Shown here: piece after piece, positions 49,497-60,812 of the stretch
Layout of the letters: the number at the start of each line of letters is the position of its first letter
How positions within the stretch are numbered: position 1 is the stretch's first letter
Assembly: GCA_013003425.1 (NCBI GenBank)
Contig: JABDJB010000067.1
Location: 1 to 64,000, forward strand
From: Gammaproteobacteria bacterium
Lineage (GTDB): Bacteria; Pseudomonadota; Gammaproteobacteria; Steroidobacterales; JABDKV01
Direction of reading: 5' to 3'
DNA: 64,000 nt
Notes under the pieces: model-generated
Told to the model about the DNA's origin: nothing
The model's input: the letters and a program-made list of their open reading frames with translations, nothing else
Database searches by the model: none
Made by a program: the position numbers and the translations under genes

Positions 49497-49909
49497 ACGA
49501 TGCTGCCAAGCCCGACCTCGTGCTGGTTTATGACGAGCAGTGCCCCTTCTGCGATGCCTACGTCCGGATGGTGCGGGTGCGCGCGGCAGCCGGAACGCTG
49601 AAGCTGCTGAGTGCGCGTGAGGGCGGGCCGGAAATGGATCGGATTACCGCGCTGGGGCTGGATGTTGATGAAGGCATGGTGCTTATCGCCGGCGATGAGC
49701 TTTACTACGGTAGCGACGCAATTCACGCCCTGTCGCTGCTGAGCAGTCGCTCCGGCCTGTTCAACCGCCTCAATTTCCTGGTGTTTCGCTCAAAGGCGCT
49801 GTCCAGGGTGATTTACCCGGTGCTGCGGGCAGGCCGCAACCTGGCGCTGAAGCTGCTCCGCCGCAGCCGCATAAACAATCTCGAGCTGCCGGAAAACGAC
49901 CGCTTCTGA
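49493..49909 (+). CDS. DCC-family (DUF393) thiol-disulfide oxidoreductase-like protein
   Basis: 138 residues of the DUF393/DCC family, a thioredoxin-like fold named for its DxxCxxC motif, here LVYDEQCPFCDAYVRMVRVR. Near the middle is YYGSDAIHALSLLSSRSG, and the C-terminal half is basic and hydrophobic (VIYPVLRAGRNLALKLLRR), suggesting membrane association. Function unclear. GTG 49493 overlaps the maiA stop. Its stop abuts that of the convergent DUF4870 gene with no gap. Confidence 0.9.
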   Translation: MNDAAKPDLVLVYDEQCPFCDAYVRMVRVRAAAGTLKLLSAREGGPEMDRITALGLDVDEGMVLIAGDELYYGSDAIHALSLLSSRSGLFNRLNFLVFRSKALSRVIYPVLRAGRNLALKLLRRSRINNLELPENDRF

Positions 49910-50260
49910 CTATTTCAGGAACCGGATGGTGAGCGGGTAGCGGAACTGCTCCCCGTCATTTGCCTTCACCGCGGCGATAATCACCATCACCAGGTCGAAA
50001 ATTCCCACCACCACCAGCATCAGGAAACCTATCAGCACCAGCACCAGGACCGCCGAAACGATTGTGGCAATCAGCATGGTGATCTGGAAATTGAGCGCCT
50101 CTTTGCCCTGATCGTCGACAAACGGCATTTCGTCTTTTTTGATCAGCCAGACCACCAGCGGGCCGATAATCGCGCCAAAACCGCCGGTAAAAAAGGCAGT
50201 TAGCGCGCTCAGGTGTGTGAGCATGGCCCAGGTGCGCTCGTCTTTGCTGATTTCGCTCAC
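49910..50260 (-). CDS. DUF4870 small membrane protein
   Basis: 116 residues of the DUF4870 (Tic20-like) family with three hydrophobic segments. Landmarks are DERTWAMLTHLSALTAFFTGGFGAIIGPLVVWLIKKDEMPFVDDQGKEALNFQITM split over the first two helices, then a long hydrophobic pair ending VMVIIAAVKANDGEQFRYPLTIRFLK. Start at GTG 50260, with GGGAG 7 nt upstream; ATG 50287 is an alternative. Function unknown. Confidence 0.88.
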   Translation of the reverse strand: MSEISKDERTWAMLTHLSALTAFFTGGFGAIIGPLVVWLIKKDEMPFVDDQGKEALNFQITMLIATIVSAVLVLVLIGFLMLVVVGIFDLVMVIIAAVKANDGEQFRYPLTIRFLK

Positions 50261-50329
50261 AGCGATCTCCCGGTAGCCGTGTTTCATCAGAAATGTAGTC
50301 GGGCTGGCGGCCACCGTCAACACGATTGC

Positions 50330-52582
50330 TCAGGGCAGCCAGGCATAACCGATTTTCGCGAACCAGGTCTTGTTGATTGCGGTGAAACCGGTGAGCAAGT
50401 CGCCGTCTTCGGCTGCATCAGAGTAGCCCAAAAACAGCACGGTTTGCGGGTTGACCTTGTAGGAGTACAGCAGCTGCGTGGAAAGCGATCGTGAGCGTCC
50501 CTCTGTTTCCTCCAGGTAAAGGGAAGGGTCGCGTTCTATATCCTGATGCTGCACCACCAGGCGGACAAAGCTGCGGACATCGAACTGCCAGGTGAGTCGG
50601 GCATCGCTCAGGTTTGCGGTGAATATGTTGGCGCCGCTGTCGAGCATATCCAGCGCCTGGAAAGCGTGACGCAGCCTGAGCTGCAGGTGCTTGCCGAGAT
50701 TCAGGTTGAGGTATGGGCGCACGAACAGGTTGTCGGCCAGCCGGCTGTTTGAAAAATCGATGGACTCCCCGGTGCGCACAAGCAGGCCGAGTTCCTTGCC
50801 TGCGAAGGGTACAAATTCGCCATAGAAGAAGGCGAAATTTTCATCGTACTGGCGGCCATCGAACAGACGGTCGCGCTGGCCGAGGCCGGTTTCCAGGAAC
50901 GATTGCAGTGGGCCTTCTACTTCGATGCTGCCTTCGATTTCGCGTTCCAGCACCTGGCCGTCTGCGGTGTAGGCGATATCCCAGTCGCCGCCGATCTCTA
51001 CCGTCGACCAGCGTTCGCCCGGATAGAAATAGCGTCGTCCGCCAAGAATCCACTGGCTGAATCCAACCTTCGGCTCAAAACCGAGGTCGGCGCGGAAATT
51101 TTCACCATAGTCGCGGTAACGAGTGTACTGGCGCCAGTTTCGTGAGACATGGTCATAGCCGATGCTCACTGCCTTGTCGCTTGCCGACCGGCGCTGGTCA
51201 TAGTCTCGTGCCACCTGCTCCGGGTATTCGGTATCTGAAGCCAGGTACTGGAAGGACAGAGAATCGCTTTCGGTGAAACGAAATCTGCCGTCGATGCCGC
51301 CGACATAATTGGAATAGCCGCTGCCATCACGCGCGGTGAGCAAGGCGCCGATGGTCGAGTTGTCACCCAGGTCGCGGCGATAGCGGGCGACCAATGCGTT
51401 GTTACCCCGGTCCAGGGTTGCGGTGTCTGAGCCTTCGGCCGCGGGAAACAGGAGGTTCGTCTTGGTGTCCCGCGCGCCAAACACGCCAAAATTGTGTTTG
51501 CCCAGTTTGCCTACAAGCTTCGCACCGGCGTCGGGATCGGCGATGGTACGCGTGAACACGGCATCGATACGGGTGTTGAAAAAATCCGCACCATCAAGAA
51601 AAAATGGGCGTTTTTCCGGAAAGAAAAGCTCAAACTGCTCATTCACGGATAGCTGGGCGACATCGGCTTCGACCTGGGAAAAATCCGGGTTAAGCGTGGC
51701 GGCAAGCGTCAGATCGGGCGTAATGCCCCAGCGAATATCCAGGCCGGGTTCGAAATCCGCATCCCCCGCAATCAGTTGCTCGGAAGGTTCGGCGCGTGTG
51801 TCAGACCGGTTGACGGTAAGCGTCGGGGCGAGAACCAGGTTTCGGCCGGGTTGGGCGCACGCGAAACCACGAACCTTTTCCAGCTGACACAGGTAACAGT
51901 GGCGCCCACGATCCTGCGGGTTGTTGGATATGCGATGACGCTGCGAGCGCGGATAAAAGCGCAGGACATCAATCCCCCAGGTCTGGAGTTGTGCCGTCTT
52001 CGGAAACCGCAGCTGTTGCAGCGGAATCGACATTTCCACTTCAAATCCTTCGTCGGTTATGCGACCGGCAGAATCCCAGATAGCATCCCACGAGTCATCC
52101 TCGTCGCGATTGACGTCATCATTCGTCAGGTCCATCTGAACGCCATAAGGGTTGGCGAAGAATTCGAATGCAAAGCGCTCATCATTGAAGGTGTCGACAA
52201 CCACGCCGACCATGTCATCTTTCCAGGCGCTGTCGCGGTCGCGCAAATAGGCGCGTATCTTTTCCGGCTCGGGGTCGTAGGCGCGAAAGGCCAACAGCAG
52301 GTCGGAACCGGTCTCGCCCAACAGGACTTCGGTGCGTACCGGCGGCCTGATATTTTCGCCGGGACGGGTTTCCACGTCGAGTTCCATCAGCAGGGCACCG
52401 TTCCAGGCGCTCTCGTCGATGACGCCATCCACCCTGATGCCGTCAGGCAGCCGGGGAATACTGCGCAAACCGTCCGCGTCCTCCGGCATATGATCCGGCA
52501 CGTTGCAGGACGGCTCCGCATGAGCGCTGACCGCTACGAGGAGGGCGATCAGCAGCAGGCCAGGTAAGCGAGCCAATGTCAT
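50330..52582 (-). CDS. DUF5916 outer-membrane protein with CBM9-like N-terminal domain
   Basis: 750 residues with a signal peptide (LLLIALLVAVSAHA). A carbohydrate-binding-family-9-like domain (about 45-215: IRVDGVIDESAWNGA, DDMVGVVVDTFNDERFAFEFFANPYGVQMD) is followed by a DUF5916 beta-barrel with VNEQFELFFPEKRPFFLDGADFF and a C-terminal strand ending in aromatic residues (WFAKIGYAWLP), as in outer-membrane barrels. Three cysteines (229, 232, 242) form a CxxC plus Cys cluster that may bind metal. The ligand is unknown; similar proteins are linked to polysaccharide or peptide use. Confidence 0.88.
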   Translation of the reverse strand: MTLARLPGLLLIALLVAVSAHAEPSCNVPDHMPEDADGLRSIPRLPDGIRVDGVIDESAWNGALLMELDVETRPGENIRPPVRTEVLLGETGSDLLLAFRAYDPEPEKIRAYLRDRDSAWKDDMVGVVVDTFNDERFAFEFFANPYGVQMDLTNDDVNRDEDDSWDAIWDSAGRITDEGFEVEMSIPLQQLRFPKTAQLQTWGIDVLRFYPRSQRHRISNNPQDRGRHCYLCQLEKVRGFACAQPGRNLVLAPTLTVNRSDTRAEPSEQLIAGDADFEPGLDIRWGITPDLTLAATLNPDFSQVEADVAQLSVNEQFELFFPEKRPFFLDGADFFNTRIDAVFTRTIADPDAGAKLVGKLGKHNFGVFGARDTKTNLLFPAAEGSDTATLDRGNNALVARYRRDLGDNSTIGALLTARDGSGYSNYVGGIDGRFRFTESDSLSFQYLASDTEYPEQVARDYDQRRSASDKAVSIGYDHVSRNWRQYTRYRDYGENFRADLGFEPKVGFSQWILGGRRYFYPGERWSTVEIGGDWDIAYTADGQVLEREIEGSIEVEGPLQSFLETGLGQRDRLFDGRQYDENFAFFYGEFVPFAGKELGLLVRTGESIDFSNSRLADNLFVRPYLNLNLGKHLQLRLRHAFQALDMLDSGANIFTANLSDARLTWQFDVRSFVRLVVQHQDIERDPSLYLEETEGRSRSLSTQLLYSYKVNPQTVLFLGYSDAAEDGDLLTGFTAINKTWFAKIGYAWLP

Positions 52583-52647
52583 TGGTATGGTTTGTCTCCG
52601 ATGTAGCCTGGAGCTGTCAGCGGGCAGAAAGGTTTAAACCGACAGGA

Positions 52648-53745
52648 TTACGGCAGATGCGGCAGTGCCAGATAGTCCGTAGTCTGCATCTCGGTCAGCC
52701 TGCTGCGTGTACGGCGGCATTCAAATGCCAGCCGCTCGCCGACATACAACTGATCCGGCGGCGCTGCAGCAGAGAGTATCAGCTTGACCCGGTGGTCGTA
52801 AAAGACATCTACCAGCCCGATAAAACGGCGCATGTCGTCGTCGCGGCTCTCGTCGAGTATCGGGATGTCCGACAGCAGCACGGTATGGAACAGGCGAGCT
52901 ATTTCGAGGTAATCGGCTGCGCTGCGTGGCGCCGTGCAAATTGCGTCGAAGTCGAACCATGCCACGCCGTCAGCACGTTGCCGGGTCGCGATGTCGCGCC
53001 CGTTTATTTCGATCACGGCTTCGGTTCGCGGCTGGTCCGGCGCGAGGGCTGTCATGTAATGCTGCAGGTTGGCTGCTGCCTGCCGGTCCAGAGGAGAATG
53101 GTAAATCTCGGCAGACTGCAGCACACGCAGCCGGTAGTCGGCGCCATCGCCGATTTCCATCACCTGGGTATGTTTTTGCAGTAGCTCGATTGCGGGCATA
53201 AAGCGCTGCCGCTGCAGCCCGTCATGGTAGAGGTCATGCGGGGCGACGTTTGAAGTGGCAACCAGCGTGACGCCGTTGTCAAACAGGGCTGCCAGCAGAT
53301 TGCCCAGGATCATCGCATCGCCTATGTCGGCAACATAGAACTCGTCAAAACAAAGAATACGGGTTTTCGCTGCGATGCCCGCGGCAATTTGCGGCAGCGG
53401 ATCGCGGGTCTCGCCCAGTGCGCCGAGTTGCGCATGTATGTCCTGCATGAAACGGTGAAAGTGGCTGCGGCGTTTCGCCGCGAACGGCAATAACTCGTAG
53501 AAGAGGTCCATCAGGTAGGTCTTGCCGCGCCCGACACCGCCCCACAGGTAAAGGCCCCTTTCCGGGGCTGCCGGGCCGGACAGGCGGCGCCGGATATTTT
53601 CCAGCAAGCTGGTCGGCTGATGCTGCGCCAGCCGCGCACCGAGCTCATCCAGTGTGGCGATCGCGCCCAGCTGCCCGCTATCTTCGGTGAAGTGCCGTTC
53701 ATCGAGATCACGCTGGTAGCGCGCGACCAGCCCGATACCACGCAT
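52648..53745 (-). CDS. zapE: Cell-division ATPase ZapE (AFG1/YhcM)
   Basis: 365-residue AFG1-like ATPase that associates with the Z ring during late division and stress in E. coli. Walker A is GLYLWGGVGRGKTYLMDLFYE, Walker B is RILCFDEFYVADIGDAMIL, and sensor 1 is VTLVATSNVAPHDLYHDGLQRQRF. The C-terminal DVFYDHRVKLILSAA and CRRTRSRLTEMQT are also standard. It lies 3 bp after the acetoacetate-CoA ligase stop and so is probably carried on the catabolic transcript, an unrelated partner. Confidence 0.96.
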   Translation of the reverse strand: MRGIGLVARYQRDLDERHFTEDSGQLGAIATLDELGARLAQHQPTSLLENIRRRLSGPAAPERGLYLWGGVGRGKTYLMDLFYELLPFAAKRRSHFHRFMQDIHAQLGALGETRDPLPQIAAGIAAKTRILCFDEFYVADIGDAMILGNLLAALFDNGVTLVATSNVAPHDLYHDGLQRQRFMPAIELLQKHTQVMEIGDGADYRLRVLQSAEIYHSPLDRQAAANLQHYMTALAPDQPRTEAVIEINGRDIATRQRADGVAWFDFDAICTAPRSAADYLEIARLFHTVLLSDIPILDESRDDDMRRFIGLVDVFYDHRVKLILSAAAPPDQLYVGERLAFECRRTRSRLTEMQTTDYLALPHLP

Positions 53746-53748
53746 GGT

Positions 53749-55698
<1,950 letters not shown>

Positions 55699-55701
55699 GG
55701 G

Positions 55702-56640
55702 TCAGCCGAGCTTCTGTTCCAGCTCCGGCACGATAGAGAACAGGTCGCCGACCAGGCCTATGTCGGCAACCTCGAATATTGCCGCCTCAGCATCCTTGTT
55801 GATTGCCACTATGGTGCCGGCATCCTTGATGCCAGTCAGGTGCTGGATTGCGCCGGAGATACCGATGGCAAAGTACAGGTCCGGCGCAATGATCTTGCCG
55901 GTCTGGCCAACCTGCATATCGTTTGGCACATAGCCGGCGTCAACGGCGGCACGCGAGGCGCCGACCGCGGCGCCGAGTTTGTCCGCCAGTTTGTAAATGA
56001 CCTCGAAATTTTCGGCGCTGCCGACCCCACGCCCGCCGGAAACCACCCGTGCCGCGGACTGCAGGTCGGGCCGTTCGCTGGCCTGCGCTTCCAGCTTTAT
56101 ATAGCGGGTATGCGTGGGCAGGTCGGCGTCGGTTGTTGCGGCTTCGACGCTGGCGTTACCACCTGCATCTGCCGCCTTGAAAGAAGCCGTGCGTACCGTG
56201 CCGACCACCAGGCAACCTGCCGGAACCTCGGTCTCAACAATAACGTTGCCGGCGTAAATCGGCCGCCTGAATTTTCGCTCGCCCAGTACTTCCATGATAT
56301 CGCTGACCTGCGGCACACCGAGCAGGGCCGCGGCGCGCGGCAATACGTCCTTGCCGAAAGTGGTCGACGGTGCCAGCAGGTGACTGAAGTCACCGGCCAG
56401 CGCGGCGATCTGTGGTGCCAGCACTGCAGCCAGCGGGCTGGCGTTCTCGGCGCGCGAGACCTGCAGGACCTTTTGCACGCCGGCCAGTGCAGCAGCCTGG
56501 CTGGCAACCGCATCGGCGCCATCGCCCAACACCGCGATTTCGGTCGGGCCGATCGCAGCGGCACAGGTCAGCGCCTTGGCAGTTGAGGGATTGAGTGTTT
56601 TGCCGTCATGTTCGGCAATCAGCAGGACCTTTGTCATCAC
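55702..56640 (-). CDS. etfA: Electron-transfer flavoprotein alpha subunit
   Basis: 312 residues. The C-terminal FAD domain is complete: [76 protein letters not shown] spans about residues 195-270 (signature in pieces [27 protein letters not shown]). With EtfB it collects electrons from acyl-CoA dehydrogenases. It overlaps etfB by 4 nt and lies 3 bp before the ligase gene. Confidence 0.96.
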   Translation of the reverse strand: MMTKVLLIAEHDGKTLNPSTAKALTCAAAIGPTEIAVLGDGADAVASQAAALAGVQKVLQVSRAENASPLAAVLAPQIAALAGDFSHLLAPSTTFGKDVLPRAAALLGVPQVSDIMEVLGERKFRRPIYAGNVIVETEVPAGCLVVGTVRTASFKAADAGGNASVEAATTDADLPTHTRYIKLEAQASERPDLQSAARVVSGGRGVGSAENFEVIYKLADKLGAAVGASRAAVDAGYVPNDMQVGQTGKIIAPDLYFAIGISGAIQHLTGIKDAGTIVAINKDAEAAIFEVADIGLVGDLFSIVPELEQKLG

Positions 56641-57383
56641 AGTACTCCCTGGTCGCGCAGCGCGGCGATAAGTTCATCGACGCTTTCGACCCGGACACCG
56701 GCTTGGCGCTGTGGCGGTGGCGTGAAGTTTGACATTGTCAGCTGCGGCGGCAGTTCTACACCCGTGTCCGCCAGTGGAATCGTCTCCAGCGGTTTGCGCT
56801 TTGCCTTCATAATGTCAGGCATCTTGACGAAGCGTGGTTCGTTCAGGCGCAGGTCGGTGGTGACTACAGCAGGCAACTCCACGGCTATAGTCTCGAGCCC
56901 GGCATCGACCTCGCGGGTTGCGGTTGCCGTCCCGTCGCTGATTTCCAGCTGCGAGACAAAGGTTGCCTGGGGTCGTTGCCACAGCGCCGCCAGCATCTGC
57001 CCGGTCTGGTTTGAATCGTCATCGATTGCCTGCTTGCCAAGCAGGATTAAACCGGGTTGCTCCTTTTCTGCCAGCTGGTGGAATACGCGGGCAGCCGTCA
57101 AAGGCTGAATTTCATCGTCGGTTTCGACCAGCACGGCGCGGTCTGCACCCATTGCCAGGGCGGTGCGCAACTGCTGCTGCGATGCCTGACTGCCTATGCT
57201 TACCGCAATTACCTCTTCGGCAGCGCCACTCTCGCGCAGCTGCAGCGCCTGCTCGATGGCGATTTCGTCAAAGGGATTGACCGACATCTTGACGCCGTCG
57301 GTTACTACGCCATTGCCATCACGGTCGATCTGTACGCGCACGTTGTAATCAATTACGCGTTTCACGCAAACAAGTATCTTCAT
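56637..57383 (-). CDS. etfB: Electron-transfer flavoprotein beta subunit
   Basis: 248 residues, AMP-binding subunit of ETF. Signature segments: KILVCVKRVIDYNVRVQ, MSVNPFDEIAIEQALQLRE, LILLGKQAIDDDSNQTGQMLAALW and, for the ETF-beta pattern, VTTDLRLNEPRFVKMPDIMKAKRKPL. Part of the ETF-QO, EtfB, EtfA run. Confidence 0.97.
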   Translation of the reverse strand: MKILVCVKRVIDYNVRVQIDRDGNGVVTDGVKMSVNPFDEIAIEQALQLRESGAAEEVIAVSIGSQASQQQLRTALAMGADRAVLVETDDEIQPLTAARVFHQLAEKEQPGLILLGKQAIDDDSNQTGQMLAALWQRPQATFVSQLEISDGTATATREVDAGLETIAVELPAVVTTDLRLNEPRFVKMPDIMKAKRKPLETIPLADTGVELPPQLTMSNFTPPPQRQAGVRVESVDELIAALRDQGVL

Positions 57384-57401
57384 TAATAATTCTTTCTGTT
57401 G

Positions 57402-59003
57402 CTACAGGTTCTGGTAGTTGGGCCCCGAGCCGCCCTCCGGCGGCACCCAGTCTATGATCTCGTAGGGGTCCTTGATGTCGCAAACTTTGCAATGCAGGCA
57501 GTTGGCCGCATTGATCTGCAGCTGCTTGCCGCCGCTGCCATCGTCGACCATTTCGTAGACACCGGCCGGGCAGAAGCGGGTGCATGGGTTGGCGTATTCC
57601 TCGGCGCAGGTCGTGGCGCAGATCGAGGTGTCGCGCACCTTCAGATGCACCGGCTGGTCCTCATCATGAGCAATGGCCGAGTAGTAGACCGAAGCCAGCC
57701 GGTCGCGTGGCGGCAGGTCCCGATCGACATACGCCTTATCGCTGCTGCCAGCCTCACCGACTTTCTGCAGGCTCGACCAGTCCGCATGATTCTGCAGCGT
57801 CCACGGCAGCTTGCCGAAGGTGACGGTTTCCAGCGCCGCGTTCATCAGGCCCGGCCAGAACCCGCCGTTGAAGCCCGGGCGAATGTTGCGCACTTTGCGC
57901 AATTCCTGGCCCCAGCGACTGTCGCGAAAGGCCTTGTCGAACCCTGCCGCCGAGTCCTTTGCTGCAAGATGGTCTGCCGCGAGCATGCCGCCGCCCAGCG
58001 CCATATGTACACCCTTGATCTTCGGGACGTTGAGCGTGCCGCCGGCATCGCCTATGAGCAGCGCGCCGGGCATTTCAAGCTTTGGCAATGACTGGTAACC
58101 GCCTTCGACCAGTGAGCGCGTACCTGCCGACAGGATCTCGCCGTCCTCGAGCAGGCCGCGCACAGAGGGGTGGTGCTTGTATTGCTGGAAGGCCTCGAAC
58201 GGACTGAACATCGGGTCCTGGTAGTCCAGCCCGGTGACAAAGCCGATGTAAACACGGTCGTTGTCCAGGTGATACAGGAAGCTGCCGCCATAGACACTGC
58301 GCTCCAGCGGCCAGCCGATGGTGTGTCGTATCAGGCCCGGCGTTACCCTGCCAGGAGGCAGTTGCCACAGTTCCTTGAAACCAATGCCGTAGGTTTGCGG
58401 CGATTTTCCGGCGTCGAGCTGATAGTGGTCAATCAGCTGTTTGGACAGACTCCCGCGGCAGCCTTCTGCCAGCACCGTATGGCGCGCATGGATGTCAACG
58501 CCGGGGGCAAAATTTGGCCCGGGCTGGCCGTCCTGGCCGACGCCCATATCGCCACAGCGCACGCCGATGACGGTGTTGTCGTCGTCAAACAGCACTGCGG
58601 CGCCGGCAAAGCCCGGAAAAATATCGATACCAAGCGTTTCGGCATGTTCGGCCAGCCGCCGGCACAGCCCGCCCAGCGACATGATGAAGTTGCCTTTGTT
58701 ATGCATCTGCGGCGGGTTCATGAAGCGCAATGCACGCTTGCTGGTCAGCATCACGAACTCGTCCTTGCTTGCCGGTACACATATTTCCGGCGGATTGTCG
58801 CGCCATCCGGGTAGCAGTTCATCCAGTGCAAACGGTTCGACCACTGCACCGGAAAGCGCATGCTGTCCAACTTCGGAGGCCTTCTCGAGTATGCAGACAT
58901 TCAGCGCGTCATTGCGCTGCTTTAGTCGTATTGCGCAGGCCAGCCCGGCCGGGCCGGCGCCGACAATGACGACGTCATACTCCATTACATCTCTTTCAGT
59001 CAT
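57402..59003 (-). CDS. ETF-ubiquinone oxidoreductase
   Basis: 533-residue membrane-associated flavo-iron-sulfur protein that passes electrons from ETF to ubiquinone. The N-terminal FAD site is YDVVIVGAGPAGLACAIRLKQ. The middle holds GIGFKELWQLPPGR and the ubiquinone-side HTIGWPL. The C-terminal [4Fe-4S] ferredoxin-like domain holds CTRFCPAGVYE and AANCLHCKVCDIKDPYEIIDWVPPEGGSGPNY. ATG 59003 (MTERDVMEYD) matches the family's usual lead; ATG 58985 is an alternative. Its presence beside etfBA makes a complete relay for isovaleryl-CoA and other dehydrogenases. Confidence 0.97.
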   Translation of the reverse strand: MTERDVMEYDVVIVGAGPAGLACAIRLKQRNDALNVCILEKASEVGQHALSGAVVEPFALDELLPGWRDNPPEICVPASKDEFVMLTSKRALRFMNPPQMHNKGNFIMSLGGLCRRLAEHAETLGIDIFPGFAGAAVLFDDDNTVIGVRCGDMGVGQDGQPGPNFAPGVDIHARHTVLAEGCRGSLSKQLIDHYQLDAGKSPQTYGIGFKELWQLPPGRVTPGLIRHTIGWPLERSVYGGSFLYHLDNDRVYIGFVTGLDYQDPMFSPFEAFQQYKHHPSVRGLLEDGEILSAGTRSLVEGGYQSLPKLEMPGALLIGDAGGTLNVPKIKGVHMALGGGMLAADHLAAKDSAAGFDKAFRDSRWGQELRKVRNIRPGFNGGFWPGLMNAALETVTFGKLPWTLQNHADWSSLQKVGEAGSSDKAYVDRDLPPRDRLASVYYSAIAHDEDQPVHLKVRDTSICATTCAEEYANPCTRFCPAGVYEMVDDGSGGKQLQINAANCLHCKVCDIKDPYEIIDWVPPEGGSGPNYQNL

Positions 59004-59062
59004 GTCACTGTCTCAGCTCGCCCGACAAACGCCTGCGCTGTTTTCGTCGCAGAACACGTGTT

Positions 59063-59830
59063 TCATTTCGGCTGCATGCGGATGGCGCCATCGAGGCGAA
59101 TCGTCGTGCCGTTGAGCATCGGGTTGGCATAAACCGATGCGACCATGCGGGCAAATTCTTCCGGTTTGCCGAGGCGTGAAGGGAAGGGCACCTGGGCGCC
59201 CAGTGATTCGCGCACGTGTTCTGGCATACCGTCCATCATCGGCGTGTGAAAAATTCCCGGTGCAATGGTCATCACGCGGATGCCAAGGCGGGCAAATTCG
59301 CGAGCCAGCGGCAAGGTCATCCCGACAACACCACCTTTCGATGCCGAGTAGGCAGCCTGACCGATTTGTCCTTCGTAAGCAGCAACGGATGCTGTATTAA
59401 TAATGACGCCACGCTCGCCCTCGGCATTTTCCGGATTCTCAGCCATGACCTGCGCTGCTGCTCGCGCGAGGAGGAAGGTGCCAATCAGGTTCACATGAAT
59501 GACCTTGGTGAACAGTTCGGCAGGCATCGGTCCGTCACGGCCGAGCACGCGTGCAGCACCGAGGATGCCGGCGCAGCTGACGGCGAGGGTTACGCCGTCG
59601 AAACGCTCGGCCGCCGCAACAACGGCGCCGCTCACCTCTGTCTCGCTGCTGACATCGGTACGCAGGAATACGGCGCGCTCGCCGAGCATCTCTGCTGCAG
59701 ACTCGCCGTGAGCCTCGTTGACGTCCAGCAGCGCTACCTGGCCGCCGGTATCGATGATGCGCCTGGCCACGGCAAGGCCCAGGCCAGAGGCGCCGCCGGT
59801 CACGACGGCCTTTGCGCTTTCGAGAATCAT
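59063..59830 (-). CDS. SDR oxidoreductase, HSD10/3-hydroxyacyl-CoA dehydrogenase-like
   Basis: 255-residue classical short-chain dehydrogenase. NAD(P)-binding TGGASGLGLAVARRI is followed by Asp in VALLDVN, favouring NAD. SCAGIL, INTASVAAYEGQIGQAAYSASKGGV (catalytic Tyr and Lys) and IAPGIFHTPMM complete the fold. The whole sequence resembles HSD17B10, the 2-methyl-3-hydroxybutyryl-CoA dehydrogenase of isoleucine breakdown, which fits the branched-chain amino-acid context. Confidence 0.88.
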   Translation of the reverse strand: MILESAKAVVTGGASGLGLAVARRIIDTGGQVALLDVNEAHGESAAEMLGERAVFLRTDVSSETEVSGAVVAAAERFDGVTLAVSCAGILGAARVLGRDGPMPAELFTKVIHVNLIGTFLLARAAAQVMAENPENAEGERGVIINTASVAAYEGQIGQAAYSASKGGVVGMTLPLAREFARLGIRVMTIAPGIFHTPMMDGMPEHVRESLGAQVPFPSRLGKPEEFARMVASVYANPMLNGTTIRLDGAIRMQPK

Positions 59831-59891
59831 GCTGGCTCCTGGCTAAAACACACCATTTTAGCCGTAAAGGGGGGTTGGTGCCGAGGCGCGC

Positions 59892-60812
59892 TCAGGTGCT
59901 GTAGCGCGGATCGCGCCGTTTCTCCGGCAGACGGCCCAGCCGGCTGGCCGGATTGCGCCCCATTGCCTCGGTTATAAAGCGACCCGCGCCGATCAGCGCT
60001 TCCAGATCGATGCCGGTTTCGATGTCCATGCCGTGCAGCATGTAAACCAGGTCCTCGGTGGCGAGATTGCCGCTTGCGCCCTCGGCATAGGGGCAGCCGC
60101 CGAGGCCGGCAACCGAGGCATCGATCGTTGCTGCACCGAGTTCCAGGCATGCCAGCACATTGGCCAGTGCCTGGCCGCGCGTGTCATGGAAATGCACCGC
60201 CAGCTTGTCGATATCGATTTGCGTCGCCACCGCAGCCAGCATTTCCTGCGCCTTCTTTGGCGTGCCAATACCGATCGTGTCGCCGAGAGAGATTTCGTAG
60301 CAGCCCAGTTCATACATCTGCCGGGCAACCCGGCTTACCTGCGACGGACTGATCGTCCCCTGGTACGGGCAGCCGAGTACGCAGGAAACATAGCCGCGCA
60401 TCGCTACGTTTTCACGCCTGGCAACTGCAGCGACGATTTCGAGGCGCTTGAATGCCTCGTCGATCGAGGCATTGATGTTCCTGCGATTGAATGCGTCGGA
60501 TGCGGCGTTGAAGATTGCGATAGTTGTTGCACCGGCTTTCAGCGCCCGCTCCATGCCACGTTCGTTTGGCACCAGCACCGGATAGGTGACGCCGGGACGA
60601 CGATCGATCGCGGTGAAGACATCGCTGGCATCCGCAAGTTGCGGAATCCAGCGCGGGCTGACAAAACTGGTGGCCTCTATACAGCTCAGCCCGGTTGCCG
60701 ACAGCCGGTTGATGAGTTCAACCTTTGTCGGGGTCGGAACCGGGTCGGCTTCGTTCTGCAATCCGTCGCGTGCGCCGACTTCGACAATTTTCACCCGACG
60801 CGGCAGGTTCAT
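59892..60812 (-). CDS. liuE: Hydroxymethylglutaryl-CoA lyase
   Basis: 306-residue enzyme cleaving HMG-CoA to acetyl-CoA and acetoacetate, the last step of leucine degradation. Motifs: VKIVEVGARDGLQNE with catalytic Arg/Asp, SFVSPRWIPQLAD, EISLGDTIGIGTP, VHFHDTRGQALANVLACLE with metal-binding His, and the flexible catalytic loop GLGGCPYAEGASGNLATEDLVYML containing the active Cys. Its ATG overlaps the MCC-alpha stop by 4 nt. Confidence 0.97.
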   Translation of the reverse strand: MNLPRRVKIVEVGARDGLQNEADPVPTPTKVELINRLSATGLSCIEATSFVSPRWIPQLADASDVFTAIDRRPGVTYPVLVPNERGMERALKAGATTIAIFNAASDAFNRRNINASIDEAFKRLEIVAAVARRENVAMRGYVSCVLGCPYQGTISPSQVSRVARQMYELGCYEISLGDTIGIGTPKKAQEMLAAVATQIDIDKLAVHFHDTRGQALANVLACLELGAATIDASVAGLGGCPYAEGASGNLATEDLVYMLHGMDIETGIDLEALIGAGRFITEAMGRNPASRLGRLPEKRRDPRYST